The notes beneath the pieces were generated by a model, which was not told the DNA's origin, ran no database searches, and was given only the letters and a program-made list of their open reading frames with translations. From contig DATKZI010000037.1 in the NCBI GenBank assembly GCA_035528035.1, positions 62,001 through 126,000 on the forward strand: a DNA stretch of 64,000 bases, written 5' to 3'. This DNA is from JABLTI01 sp035528035 (GTDB lineage Archaea > Asgardarchaeota > Heimdallarchaeia > JABLTI01). Position numbers and translations under genes: made by a program. Positions 1 through 8,252 of the stretch are shown in pieces (position 1 is the first letter of the stretch; each line of letters opens with the position of its first letter).

Positions 1-498
1 AGCAAAATTTTTGCCTATATTGCTGCTGGTGCATGGCTCGCTTTTATTGGTTTAGCTATTTATCCTAGAATAGAGATGATAATTAGCTTTACAGGAGATC
101 TTTCATCCACAGAAGGTATAATGGCTTATCTTGAACAATTATTTGAATATCTTGTAACATTTTATGGTGTTGATGTTTTTCTACAGACTTGTGGACATTG
201 TTTCTTAGTAATTGCTCTCTTCTATACATCCAAATTTTTGCATGATAATACTCAATTTACTGCTAAAGGTATTGTAAATTCATTTGGAATTTTCAATTAT
301 ATAGCTGGTAGTTTGATGAATATTTTATTATTATCAATTTTAACCTTCGGTTTCAATTTTACACCAGAAGCACTTGGAAGTATAGCAATACTATATGTTA
401 TAACATTAACAATAAAACTGATAGCTGTACCATTTGTAGGATTAATCGCTGGAATTATGGGTTTCAAAAGAATGAAATTAGTTGAAGCAAAAGCATAA
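1..498 (+). CDS. Membrane protein, C-terminal part (start lies before the window)
   Basis: The reading frame is open from the first base, so the gene begins upstream; the first internal ATG is at 76. The visible part has about four hydrophobic stretches: one before that ATG, one around VFLQTCGHCFLVIALFY, one around GIFNYIAGSLMNILLLSIL, and a long C-terminal one ending in IAGIMGF. It ends in a short basic tail (FKRMKLVEAKA). I do not recognise the family. It is probably an integral membrane protein, but the missing N-terminus prevents a functional call. Confidence 0.6.
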   Translation, partial: SKIFAYIAAGAWLAFIGLAIYPRIEMIISFTGDLSSTEGIMAYLEQLFEYLVTFYGVDVFLQTCGHCFLVIALFYTSKFLHDNTQFTAKGIVNSFGIFNYIAGSLMNILLLSILTFGFNFTPEALGSIAILYVITLTIKLIAVPFVGLIAGIMGFKRMKLVEAKA

Positions 499-571
499 AT
501 TAATTATTCATTCTTTCTTTTTTCCCTTTTTTTTAAAAACATTCAAATTATTTCAATATTAAATAGAAATC

Positions 572-1153
572 ATGTATGAATTTGTATTATATTCAAGACA
601 AGGCTCTACTGATGGTAGTTTTAATTCTTTAATTGACGCGGGACGTTTAGATACCGTTTATCAATGTATACTTACTTCAATCTTTAAATCGCATGGACAC
701 AGAGCAGATGTAAAATTTCATGTATTTCTTTATGGTTCACCAAATCCACCAATTCATTTAGAAGTAATAGGTGAAACACTTTACAATGTACGAGTTGATG
801 AAAGAACATGGACAGATATTTTAAAGAAAGTCTTAAGTGGCGGAACACATCCGGGGATAAATGTAACCAAAAATAGTTTTGAAGCATTTCTAAAATCAAA
901 AGCAAATTTGGTTGAAAATATCTTTGTTCTAGAGGAAAAAGGAACCTTGATACAAGAAGTTGAATTTGGTGAATCAGCAATTTTTATTATTGGTGATCAT
1001 ATAGGTTTACCTCGGGAAAAAGAAAAATTCATTCTAAGATATGGGAAAAAATTATCTCTTGGTAAACAAAAATATCTGGCAGCAAGTTGTATTGATATCA
1101 TCAATTATGAGCTAGATAATTATGTTCAAAGGAAATATAATTTTACCAGATGA
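572..1153 (+). CDS. trmY: tRNA (pseudouridine(54)-N(1))-methyltransferase TrmY
   Basis: TrmY is a SPOUT-class methyltransferase that uses SAM to methylate N1 of pseudouridine 54 in the T-loop of archaeal tRNAs. The 193 aa length is normal for the family. The N-terminus FVLYSRQGSTDGSFNS, the central THPGI segment, and the C-terminal trefoil-knot signature IIGDHIGLP followed by ISLG-like SLGKQKYLAAS match TrmY closely. The stop codon directly abuts the stop of the convergent methyltransferase gene, leaving no intergenic spacer. No odd residues were noticed. Confidence 0.93.
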   Translation: MYEFVLYSRQGSTDGSFNSLIDAGRLDTVYQCILTSIFKSHGHRADVKFHVFLYGSPNPPIHLEVIGETLYNVRVDERTWTDILKKVLSGGTHPGINVTKNSFEAFLKSKANLVENIFVLEEKGTLIQEVEFGESAIFIIGDHIGLPREKEKFILRYGKKLSLGKQKYLAASCIDIINYELDNYVQRKYNFTR

Positions 1154-1996
1154 TTATTTGTAGGCAACAACTCCCCTATATGAAGATTCAACTCGAGAGA
1201 ATCCAGCACTATATAATCTGTTGATAACACCTTTCTTGTAACGATGTTTTGTTTTTTCTGTTTCAGTACCAATGTAATGATAGAGTTTACCTTTTTTCTT
1301 CAAAATGCGATATAATTGACTGTAAAACCCTTCAGAATAAAGTTCACCAACACGATGTAAAGTTGGAGGATCATGTAAAATGAAATTAACAAATTCGGAT
1401 TCTTTTTTATGAACATATTTAGAGACATCGATGTGATTGATTTCAATACGTTTATGGTAAAAAATATCTTTAGACCAAGGATTAATTTTTGCTAAATGAA
1501 TCACTTCTTCAGAAATCTCACAAGTAATGATTTTATCTACAACTGTTTTAAGCATCATTTTTGTGCAATACCCTAATCCCATACAAGTTTCAAGAACAAT
1601 CCCAAAAGTAGGGTCAAGTGCATTGACTTTATGGGTAGCCTCTTCAAGGGGGGTGGCGGTTACAATAGTGTGCATAAATGATCCATTAATAGATAAAGTA
1701 GGAGGCCAATCAATTTGAGGTTCATATAATTTATAACTAGTATTGGTTTCATGATTAAAGGTAGAGAGGAAAAACAATTCATTATTATCGATTAAAAAAC
1801 AATCAGTCAATTTTTTCTTCTTGAAGTTACGCTCCAATTTCTCTCGAGAAAGCTCTTGACCATCAGGAAATTGTAATGTTTCAGTAATCATTATTTCGGA
1901 TTGTGATAAACCAAGATCAAGACTAACTACTAAAGGTTGGTTAAGTGATGAAGAGAGAATTTCTCTAATATGATAACCTGAAAGAACAATAGGCAA
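1154..1996 (-). CDS. Predicted archaeal SAM-dependent methyltransferase (COG2521-like)
   Basis: This is a 280 aa class I (Rossmann) methyltransferase. Motif I is LETCMGLGYCT in the middle of the protein, an acidic residue follows in ITCEIS, and the catalytic motif IV is DPPT in FILHDPPTLHR, a motif often linked to methylation of amino groups or of nucleic acids. The N-terminal third has its own small domain, as in the uncharacterised archaeal family COG2521. It is convergent with trmY, with adjoining stop codons. The substrate is unknown. Confidence 0.75.
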   Translation of the reverse strand: MPIVLSGYHIREILSSSLNQPLVVSLDLGLSQSEIMITETLQFPDGQELSREKLERNFKKKKLTDCFLIDNNELFFLSTFNHETNTSYKLYEPQIDWPPTLSINGSFMHTIVTATPLEEATHKVNALDPTFGIVLETCMGLGYCTKMMLKTVVDKIITCEISEEVIHLAKINPWSKDIFYHKRIEINHIDVSKYVHKKESEFVNFILHDPPTLHRVGELYSEGFYSQLYRILKKKGKLYHYIGTETEKTKHRYKKGVINRLYSAGFSRVESSYRGVVAYK

Positions 1997-2172
1997 GAAT
2001 TACACCTGAAATGAATGGTAGAAGCAAATCAGAAACGAGTTTGCTACTATACAATAACTAAGACTGAAATACTTTTATAAGAAAGTATCCTAAAAAGTTT
2101 AAAAGATTATATTTCTGAGTTGGCGTAAGCTTTTTAATATGTAAACTTAAAAAAGGAACAATCAATAGAAAT

Positions 2173-2279
2173 GCCGTCGTTGCACAGCATGGTAGTGCGA
2201 CTCCTTGGTATGTACCGAGGATGTTTCCTCTCCCCCAAATAGGAGTAGGCCGTGAGTTCAAATCTCATCGACGGCTCCA
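2173..2279 (+). tRNA. tRNA-Thr(GGT) with a 30-nt intron
   Basis: The acceptor arms GCCGTCG (2173-2179) and CGACGGC (2269-2275) pair fully, followed by discriminator T, typical of archaeal tRNA-Thr, and an encoded CCA. The D arm is GCAC/GTGC and the T arm GTGAG-TTCAAAT-CTCAT. The anticodon stem ACTCC/GGAGT is interrupted by an intron at 2211-2240, the canonical position between bases 37 and 38. Splicing gives the loop TTGGTAA with anticodon GGT at 2207-2209. The intron can form GAGG/CCTC, and TTGG can pair with CCAA leaving a three-base ATA bulge, a relaxed bulge-helix-bulge. Confidence 0.93.
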
Positions 2280-2294
2280 CCTTTTTTCTTACAT

Positions 2295-2624
2295 TTAATC
2301 TCCTTTACTTGTTAATGTTTGTGGCTCAAATAACAATACTGCCGCTCCTTCTTCACTCATTGGACAATGCTCTATCCCTTTTGGTATTACAATCATTTCT
2401 CCTGCTTTTACTTTTATTTCCTCTTTTCCTTTTATTTTGATAGTAATTGATCCTTTATACACTAAGAAAAGTTCATCTTCTTTTGTATGTTTGTGCCAAT
2501 GGTACTCTCCTTTGAAAAGTGCTAATCTAATTACTTGGTTATTTATTTCAACAATATCTTTTGGTTGCCAGTATTTTCCCTCTAGTTCCTTTATTTTCTC
2601 ATCTATTCTTATTGTTTCTATCAT
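2295..2624 (-). CDS. Single-domain cupin protein
   Basis: A small beta-barrel cupin of about 109 aa. Cupin motif 1 is visible as HWHKHTKEDELFLVYKG and motif 2 as GEMIVIPKGIEHCP, giving the His/Glu set that usually binds a metal. Many such proteins are small-molecule sensors or simple enzymes; no substrate can be inferred. The open frame extends back to 2693, but the conserved start is MIETIRID at 2624, preceded by a purine-rich AAAAAAGG. With that start, the palindrome at 2680-2699 falls in the leader or promoter rather than over the start codon. Confidence 0.75.
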   Translation of the reverse strand: MIETIRIDEKIKELEGKYWQPKDIVEINNQVIRLALFKGEYHWHKHTKEDELFLVYKGSITIKIKGKEEIKVKAGEMIVIPKGIEHCPMSEEGAAVLLFEPQTLTSKGD

Positions 2625-2679
2625 CCTTTTTTCCACACTCTTTTTTAGCTTGCTTTTTTCTAATTGACAAATTTCTCCA

Positions 2680-2699
2680 GTTAACATAATCATGTTAAC
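2680..2699 (-). promoter_or_regulatory. Operator-like palindrome upstream of the cupin gene
   Basis: GTTAACAT and ATGTTAAC form a perfect 8-bp inverted repeat around a 4-base spacer. It lies about 55 bp upstream of the preferred cupin start, where a regulator could block transcription. A related dyad lies 36 bp further upstream. Function is inferred from symmetry and position only. Confidence 0.45.
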
Positions 2700-2704
2700 A
2701 AACG

Positions 2705-2730
2705 GATAATCTCTCTAGATAATCTCTCCT
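2705..2730. repeat. 13-bp tandem repeat between the two palindromes
   Basis: The 11-base core GATAATCTCTC occurs twice with a period of 13 bases (from 2705 and from 2718). It lies between the two operator-like palindromes in the presumed divergent promoter of the cupin gene and the plus-strand RNA candidate. It may be a regulator site or a chance duplication. Confidence 0.5.
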
Positions 2731-2735
2731 CTGAT

Positions 2736-2751
2736 TAACATGTTCATGTTA
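2736..2751. promoter_or_regulatory. Second operator-like palindrome
   Basis: TAACATG and CATGTTA form a perfect 7-bp inverted repeat around TT. The half-site resembles that of the palindrome at 2680-2699 (TTAACAT). It sits between the cupin gene and the TATA-like box of the plus-strand RNA candidate, so it could act on either. Confidence 0.4.
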
Positions 2752-2759
2752 TGTATACG

Positions 2760-2767
2760 TTTTATTA
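2760..2767 (+). promoter_or_regulatory. Candidate TATA box of the structured RNA
   Basis: TTTATTAA is centred about 26 bp before 2790, the first base of the outer stem of the RNA candidate. This is the usual archaeal spacing from TATA box to transcription start. The region is AT-rich, so the match alone is weak. Confidence 0.35.
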
Positions 2768-2789
2768 AGTAGATACCCATAATTAATTT

Positions 2790-2945
2790 GGCGAATAAAA
2801 AGCTAATGTATCCACATAAATCAGTTAGGGATTATAAACCTGGTTTTGTGGGGGTGCATTAGAAAAAGACGATAAGAAAATAGTTAAGAATTCTCTACCC
2901 GGGGAATCTTAATGACTTTCAGAATTGTCGCTTATTCGCCCTTTT
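2790..2945 (+). ncRNA. Candidate structured non-coding RNA, three-way junction
   Basis: A perfect 9-bp stem GGCGAATAA (2790-2798)/TTATTCGCC (2932-2940) encloses two further arms. Arm one stacks CTAATG/CATTAG (2803-2808/2857-2862), TCCACA/TGTGGG (2811-2816/2847-2852) and AAATCAG/CTGGTTT (2818-2824/2840-2846). Arm two is TTAAGA-A-TTC/GAATCTTAA (2884-2893/2904-2912). Two U·G pairs, at 2811·2852 and 2821·2843, hold only on the plus strand. The closing stem is followed at once by CTTTTT, as in an intrinsic terminator. The genes on both sides are on the minus strand, so this is not a leader of either. I do not recognise an RNA family. Confidence 0.5.
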
Positions 2946-2971
2946 TACGTTTTGGCGCTTTGTTTCTTTAG

Positions 2972-3823
2972 CTAAATTTCTGATCCATATTCGATTATTT
3001 TCTCTATGATTCGTATACTTTCAATTGTTTCTCGAACATCGTGGGTTCTGATCAATTTAGCTCCATGAAGTATTGCTATACTTGTTGCTCCTAGTGAACC
3101 ATACAATCGATCTTTTGCTTCCTTCAGGTCTAATATTTTTCCTATAAACGATTTTCTTGATAATCCTATACAAATTGGTTGATTACAAGCCTTGATTATT
3201 TCCTTTAAATGCATTAGAATATGAGCATCAATTTTGTACCATTTAAATTCTTCAATTCTATGAAAGCCAATATCTGGGTCTATTATTATTTTCTCCTCTT
3301 TTATCCCTGCTTCTTTTGCCATGTTTAATGAGTGCTTTAAAGATTCAATTACTCTTTCAGTAGGATTTCCTATAAACCGATTTATTTTTGTTGCACCTAA
3401 GATTACTGGTACCTTAAATTCTGCTACAATTTCAGCCATTTTAGGATCTGCATTAAATCCTGTTACATCATTTACTAGCGATGCACCACTTTCAATAGCT
3501 GCTTTTGCGACTCTAGCATTTGTTGTATCAATGGAAATGGGTTTTTTGATTTCTTCTGTAATGATTTTTATTCCCTTAATAGCTCGTTCCATTTCTTCTT
3601 CAGGAGATATCTCTGTCTCGAGATATGGTGCAGTACTTTTTGCTCCAACATCAATAATATCAGCTCCCTCTTTTACTTGTTTAATAGCTGATTGTAAAAT
3701 ATTTCCTGGCCCAGTTTTAATTGATCCTTTGTAAAAAGATTCTGGACTTAGATTTATTACTCCTTGGATTCTTACTGGTTCTTTCGGACCAATAGTTATT
3801 CCATCAATTGTAACAGTCTTCAT
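2972..3823 (-). CDS. folP: Dihydropteroate synthase
   Basis: DHPS condenses p-aminobenzoate, or a related aryl amine in archaeal pterin pathways, with dihydropterin pyrophosphate. The 283 aa protein has the TIM-barrel signature motifs in order: GVINLSPESFYKG, DVGAKSTAP, SIDTTNARVAKAA leading to NDVTG, IIDPDIGFH, LSRKSFIGK and RTHDV. Compared with bacterial FolP, GESTRPG is replaced by AKSTAP and GFGF by IGFH, as is common in archaeal members. A longer DHPS-related protein is encoded at 23792. Assignment to folate rather than methanopterin is not decided by sequence alone. Confidence 0.85.
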   Translation of the reverse strand: MKTVTIDGITIGPKEPVRIQGVINLSPESFYKGSIKTGPGNILQSAIKQVKEGADIIDVGAKSTAPYLETEISPEEEMERAIKGIKIITEEIKKPISIDTTNARVAKAAIESGASLVNDVTGFNADPKMAEIVAEFKVPVILGATKINRFIGNPTERVIESLKHSLNMAKEAGIKEEKIIIDPDIGFHRIEEFKWYKIDAHILMHLKEIIKACNQPICIGLSRKSFIGKILDLKEAKDRLYGSLGATSIAILHGAKLIRTHDVRETIESIRIIEKIIEYGSEI

Positions 3824-3935
3824 TCAAAGCACCTATAATGGTATAGCTGGTAATAAACGTAATCAAAAAAATACCAATAGTCTTATAACTTTTTTCCATT
3901 TAATAGGTGTAAAAGTAATTAAAAAGTGGTTCCGT

Positions 3936-5975
3936 ATGAAAATAAATTCCAAGGATTTACAAAATAGATATAATTATTTTGATGAGACCATACCATTAGA
4001 GGATAGGATAATATCTCTGTTAAATCGATTAACATTAAAAGAGAAATTCAAACTTTTATCTGGTAAACATCTTTCTTTGTGGAAAACAAAACCTATTAGA
4101 CGATTAAAAGTTAAAAGTCTTGGAATGACTGATGGTCCAAATGGTGTAGGATTACATTCCAGTTTCAAATTTATGACAAAATTTCCTTGTACGAAATGTT
4201 TTAGTGCTACCTGGAATCGCAACCTTGCTGATATTTATGGTATTACAGTAGCAAAAGAAGTACGAGCAGCAAATCGTCATATTCTTCTTGCTCCTGGGAT
4301 AAATATTGATAGAACGCCTTTGAATGGTCGAACTTTTGAATATTTTAGTGAAGATCCATATCTTACCAAGGAAATGGCTATTCCTTTCGTTAAAGGTATC
4401 CAAAGTCAAAGAATAGGTTCATGTGTAAAACATTATGCAGTCAATAATCAAGAAACTAATAGAAAAAAAGTCAGTTCAGAGGTAGATGAGAGAACTTTAA
4501 ATGAAATCTATTTGAGAGCTTTTCGAGATGTTGTCGAAGAAGCAGATCCTTGGTCAATTATGGGTAGTTATAATAAAATAAATGGTATCTATGCATGTGA
4601 GAACACCGAACTTCTTCGAGATATATTAATTGATCAATGGGGTTTTACTGGTTATATTGTTACTGATTGGTGGGCAACAAGTCCTCTAGAAAAACCAGAA
4701 AATTGTATTAAAGCTGGCTTATCATTAGAAATGCCTAAACCATTTGCTTATACAATGAAACGATTAGATGAAGCATTCAAAGAGGGTAAATTCTCGAAAG
4801 AAGAGCTTGATTTTGTAGTAAAACGATTACTCCGAGTAATGTTTTTGGTGGGATTATTTGATGCTAAAACAAAGATTCCTAAAGGAGAACGTAATACTCC
4901 ATCAAATCAATTAATTGCTAGAAAAATAGCTGAAGATGGTATAGTTTTATTAAAAAATGAAGAAAATATTCTGCCATTGGATTTAACTAAAATAAAAGAA
5001 GTAGCAGTATTGGGTTCGAATAAGAATAAAAAAATGGGTAAGCTTCTCTATAGTGGAAGTGCTGCTGTTGTACCTCCTTTTGAAATTACTCCATTAAAAG
5101 GTTTAAAGAAAAAACTCAAAGGGCGAATAAAAATAACTACTGATCCAAAAACAGCTGATTACTGTATAATTTTTGCTGGGCTTAATCATGATAAATTTAA
5201 AGATAGCGAAGATTGTGATAGGATTTCGTTAGAATTGCCTGAAGATCAAATTAAATTGATTAATGAAACTGTTAAAGCTAACCCTAAAACTATCGTTGTT
5301 CTAATCAATGGCAGTCCATTAGCTATGAGTGAGTGGATAAATAATGTCCCAGCAATCTTGGAAGCATGGTATCCAGGAATGATGGGTGGATATGCAATTG
5401 CAAACATTCTTTTTGGAGGTATAAATCCTTCAGGAAAATTACCTATAACTTTTCCAATAAAATTAAGTGATTCACCTGCTCATAAATCTGAGAGGACTTT
5501 TCCTGGAAAAGAAAAAGTCCATTATGATGAGGGAATATTCGTAGGTTACCGTCATTTTGATAAGGAACAATTGGAACCGCAATTTCCATTTGGTTTTGGT
5601 TTATCATATACAACCTTCAAATATGATAATATGACTCTCAAATCCTCAAATATTACTGATGGTCAAACTGTGGATGTATTGATTGATATTACAAATACTG
5701 GTGAAATTGAAGGCGCAGAAATAGTACAATTGTATATTAAAGATAATGAAAGTAGTTTAGAAAGACCTCTCAAAGAATTAATTGGTTTTGAAAAAATTAC
5801 TTTGGCACCAAAAGAAACCAAGACAGTAACCTTTGAAATAACTGTAAATGATTTATCTTTTTATGATCCTAAAAAGAATGCTTGGACAGCTGAGAAAGGA
5901 ACATTTACCGTTATGGTTGGAAGTTCCTCTCGAGACATATACGATAAACAAACATTAACATATGAACCTAAATAA
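3936..5975 (+). CDS. Glycoside hydrolase family 3 beta-glucosidase-like enzyme
   Basis: This 679 aa protein has the three-part GH3 layout: N-terminal barrel (about 1-315), C-terminal alpha/beta sandwich (about 325-530) and a fibronectin-III-like domain (about 575-675). The nucleophile is Asp244 in GYIVTDWWA, and the substrate motif KHYAVNNQE is present. No signal peptide is visible, so it probably works in the cytoplasm on oligosaccharides or glycosides; the sugar cannot be told from sequence. It is a single gene with no transporter next to it. Its stop codon lies in the loop of a 10-bp hairpin. Confidence 0.88.
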   Translation: MKINSKDLQNRYNYFDETIPLEDRIISLLNRLTLKEKFKLLSGKHLSLWKTKPIRRLKVKSLGMTDGPNGVGLHSSFKFMTKFPCTKCFSATWNRNLADIYGITVAKEVRAANRHILLAPGINIDRTPLNGRTFEYFSEDPYLTKEMAIPFVKGIQSQRIGSCVKHYAVNNQETNRKKVSSEVDERTLNEIYLRAFRDVVEEADPWSIMGSYNKINGIYACENTELLRDILIDQWGFTGYIVTDWWATSPLEKPENCIKAGLSLEMPKPFAYTMKRLDEAFKEGKFSKEELDFVVKRLLRVMFLVGLFDAKTKIPKGERNTPSNQLIARKIAEDGIVLLKNEENILPLDLTKIKEVAVLGSNKNKKMGKLLYSGSAAVVPPFEITPLKGLKKKLKGRIKITTDPKTADYCIIFAGLNHDKFKDSEDCDRISLELPEDQIKLINETVKANPKTIVVLINGSPLAMSEWINNVPAILEAWYPGMMGGYAIANILFGGINPSGKLPITFPIKLSDSPAHKSERTFPGKEKVHYDEGIFVGYRHFDKEQLEPQFPFGFGLSYTTFKYDNMTLKSSNITDGQTVDVLIDITNTGEIEGAEIVQLYIKDNESSLERPLKELIGFEKITLAPKETKTVTFEITVNDLSFYDPKKNAWTAEKGTFTVMVGSSSRDIYDKQTLTYEPK

Positions 5976-5986
5976 AAGGTTCATAT
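5960..5986 (+). terminator. Hairpin over the GH3 stop codon
   Basis: ATATGAACCT and AGGTTCATAT form a perfect 10-bp stem with a 7-base loop that contains the TAA stop. No strong T-run follows, so termination is uncertain; it could instead stabilise the mRNA 3' end. Confidence 0.45.
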
Positions 5987-6066
5987 TAGAAATTTTAATA
6001 AGAAAGCAAAAACTATCTTGTAAAAAATCTTATAAAACGATAATTAGAAAATCAAATAGAAGATAA

Positions 6067-6155
6067 GCTGAGGTAGTCAAGCACGGCCTACGACGCTGGT
6101 CTTGAAAACCAGTTCTCGCAAGGGAGCCCGAGTTCAAATCCCGGCCTCAGCACCA
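6067..6155 (+). tRNA. tRNA-Ser(TGA)
   Basis: The acceptor stem GCTGAGG/CCTCAGC pairs fully and is followed by A and an encoded CCA. The anticodon stem CTGGT/ACCAG closes the loop CTTGAAA with anticodon TGA at 6103-6105. A long variable arm (TCTC/GGGA) marks a class II tRNA, as expected for serine. The T loop is TTCAAAT. One A-C mismatch appears in the T stem (second pair from the loop). No intron is present. Confidence 0.93.
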
Positions 6156-6197
6156 CTTCTAATTCTTTTCTTCTTTTACTTTGAATTATTCTATTCA

Positions 6198-6971
6198 CTA
6201 AATTTTAAATTTAGCATTTCTGATATTTTCAGCTGTTTTTTTGCCCCATTCTTCTATTCGTTCTTTGGTATAAACTGTTTTGTTGATGTATTGAACATTA
6301 TTACTTACACCTAATTCTTCATTCCAGTGTTTCTTCTTTTCATCAGATAATTTTGAATAATAATTATCCCATCTTGATAAAAATTCTTCATAATAAATTT
6401 TCAATTCATCTTCAGATGGTTTTTTGTAAGTATTTCTATGAAGTAGACTTTCTAATGGCAATCGTGTTCGTAAATCAGGAACATTCGCTGGATATCCAAT
6501 TGAAACCATCCCTGCAGCAAAAACATGGTCAGGTAAATCTAATAATTTACGATTATCAGTTGATAAAATAAGTCCAATATAACAAGTTCCTAATCCCATA
6601 CTTTCAGCTGCTACAACAATGTTATGTAAAGCAACAATAGCATCCCAAACACCAATAAAAACGGAATCTGCAGTATTAAAATGGAATGGTGCATCAAACA
6701 TTTCAGCTAATTTCTTGTATCGATAAAAATCTACTAAAGCTACAATACAAATTGGCGCCTCAGATATAAATGGGGCACCTGTTTCTTCACCAATAAGTGT
6801 TAATTTTTCTTTGTCATCTAAAATCATTAATGAATAATTTTGTAAATTTCCAGATGAGGGAGCTCTAATACCAATTTCTAATAATTTATTTAATAATTCA
6901 GATTCGATTGGTCGCTCTTCATATTTTCTAATGGATCTGTGATTTAGTAAATTTTCAAATGTGGTGTTCAT
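6198..6971 (-). CDS. Nitroreductase-family FMN oxidoreductase
   Basis: A 257 aa nitroreductase-fold protein. The N-terminal NHRSIRKYEERPI holds the FMN-phosphate-binding Arg pair, APSSGNLQNYS the flavin-binding loop, and LGTCYIGLI the conserved core near residue 130. The longer C-terminal part resembles NfsA/FRP-type members, which reduce flavins, quinones or nitro compounds with NAD(P)H. It stands alone between tRNA-Ser and a divergent GNAT gene. The true substrate is not predictable. Confidence 0.85.
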   Translation of the reverse strand: MNTTFENLLNHRSIRKYEERPIESELLNKLLEIGIRAPSSGNLQNYSLMILDDKEKLTLIGEETGAPFISEAPICIVALVDFYRYKKLAEMFDAPFHFNTADSVFIGVWDAIVALHNIVVAAESMGLGTCYIGLILSTDNRKLLDLPDHVFAAGMVSIGYPANVPDLRTRLPLESLLHRNTYKKPSEDELKIYYEEFLSRWDNYYSKLSDEKKKHWNEELGVSNNVQYINKTVYTKERIEEWGKKTAENIRNAKFKI

Positions 6972-7144
6972 AAGATTACACTTTCCTTTTATTTTTTATA
7001 TAATAAATTTCAATTCTTATGATGTTTGATGGTCAAATTATTTTCTTATATCTAATAGTTTATTAGTTTTAGATATAGCTCTGGAAAAATAGATTATACA
7101 CGTCCTATAAAAAAAGTATTAAAATTGTAATATGATTTTTTTTT

Positions 7145-8197
7145 GTGATTAATTTGTTATATAATATAGAAACCTTTAATCCAAAAGAAGCTACTGACGA
7201 TTTATGGAATCTCTATTTTGATTACTATGAAAGTTATAGACTTGTCGAATATCCAGATGAACCTTTACCTTCTCGTGACCTTGAAAAGGAAGAAATGATA
7301 AATCACAATAAATATTATGATGTCTATCGTTGGATTGTTTTTGCTAATGAAAAAAAGGAAAGAATCATTGGCACAGGTTTACTTTGGCATGAAAATAGCC
7401 AATCACCGGGATATGAAGAAGTAAAGGACTTTACCATGTTTTTCATTACTGTTGATTCAAATTACCGTAGAAAAGGTCTAGGATCAAAATTATTAGAAAT
7501 TTTAACACTAAAAACAATAGAACTTAATAAAAAGATAATGAGACTTCAAACTACAAATGTTAGTGGTATGGAATTTTGTAAGAAAATAAAAGGGGTAGTT
7601 GTAGCAGAACGTGCTCAGAATAGATTGTACATAGATGAAATAAATTGGAAAATGATGGATAGCTGGCGTGAAGAAGGAAAAAAGAAGGCATTTGGAGTAA
7701 CTTTAGAAACATTCGAAGAGGTTCCTGAAAAAGACTTGGAAGAATATTGCAAACTCTATACTGATGTTTTTAATATAGCTCCCGCTGAAGATATTCCCGG
7801 AAAATTTATTTGTACACCCGAAAGAAGACGAATCGACGAACAAGATGTAAAAGATAAGAAATATAGCTGGATAACGATTGTCTCAAGAGAGCAAACTGGA
7901 GAATTAAGTGGTCTAACCGAAATATATTATCATCATTCAAATCCAGAGGAAGTTGAACAAGAATTAACTGGTGTTAAGACAGGTAAGCAGAAACGTGGTA
8001 TTGGTAAATGGCTTAAGGCAGAAATGCTATTTCTTATTAAAGATAATTTTCCAGATGCAAAATATATTAGTACAGGCAACAATGATCGTAATGCTCCAAT
8101 GCTATCAATAAATAATAGAATGGGATTCAAACGATACAAAACTGAACTAATTTTTGAAATTGAAATTAACGTTTTGAAGGAAGTATTTGGAATTTAG
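7145..8197 (+). CDS. Tandem GNAT-domain acetyltransferase
   Basis: This 350 aa protein has two GNAT-like halves, a layout shared with mycothiol-synthase-like proteins. The first half has a clear acetyl-CoA loop NYRRKGLGSKLLE near residues 112-124. The second half (about 190-345) has VKTGKQKRGIGKWLKAEM, an intact Q/RxxGxG-type motif, followed by the GNNDRNAPMLSINNRMGF segment typical of the C-terminal repeat. The start is GTG; no better ATG exists in frame. Substrate unknown. Confidence 0.75.
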   Translation: MINLLYNIETFNPKEATDDLWNLYFDYYESYRLVEYPDEPLPSRDLEKEEMINHNKYYDVYRWIVFANEKKERIIGTGLLWHENSQSPGYEEVKDFTMFFITVDSNYRRKGLGSKLLEILTLKTIELNKKIMRLQTTNVSGMEFCKKIKGVVVAERAQNRLYIDEINWKMMDSWREEGKKKAFGVTLETFEEVPEKDLEEYCKLYTDVFNIAPAEDIPGKFICTPERRRIDEQDVKDKKYSWITIVSREQTGELSGLTEIYYHHSNPEEVEQELTGVKTGKQKRGIGKWLKAEMLFLIKDNFPDAKYISTGNNDRNAPMLSINNRMGFKRYKTELIFEIEINVLKEVFGI

Positions 8198-8252
8198 TTT
8201 TCAACTACTTTTTTTCTAATTTCTTTAAAAATTAATAAATCTACTAAAATCT

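Noticed and set aside
2058..2440. Two short open frames overlapping the tRNA-Thr region
   Set aside because: They cover the tRNA and the cupin gene in other frames and show no recognisable protein pattern.
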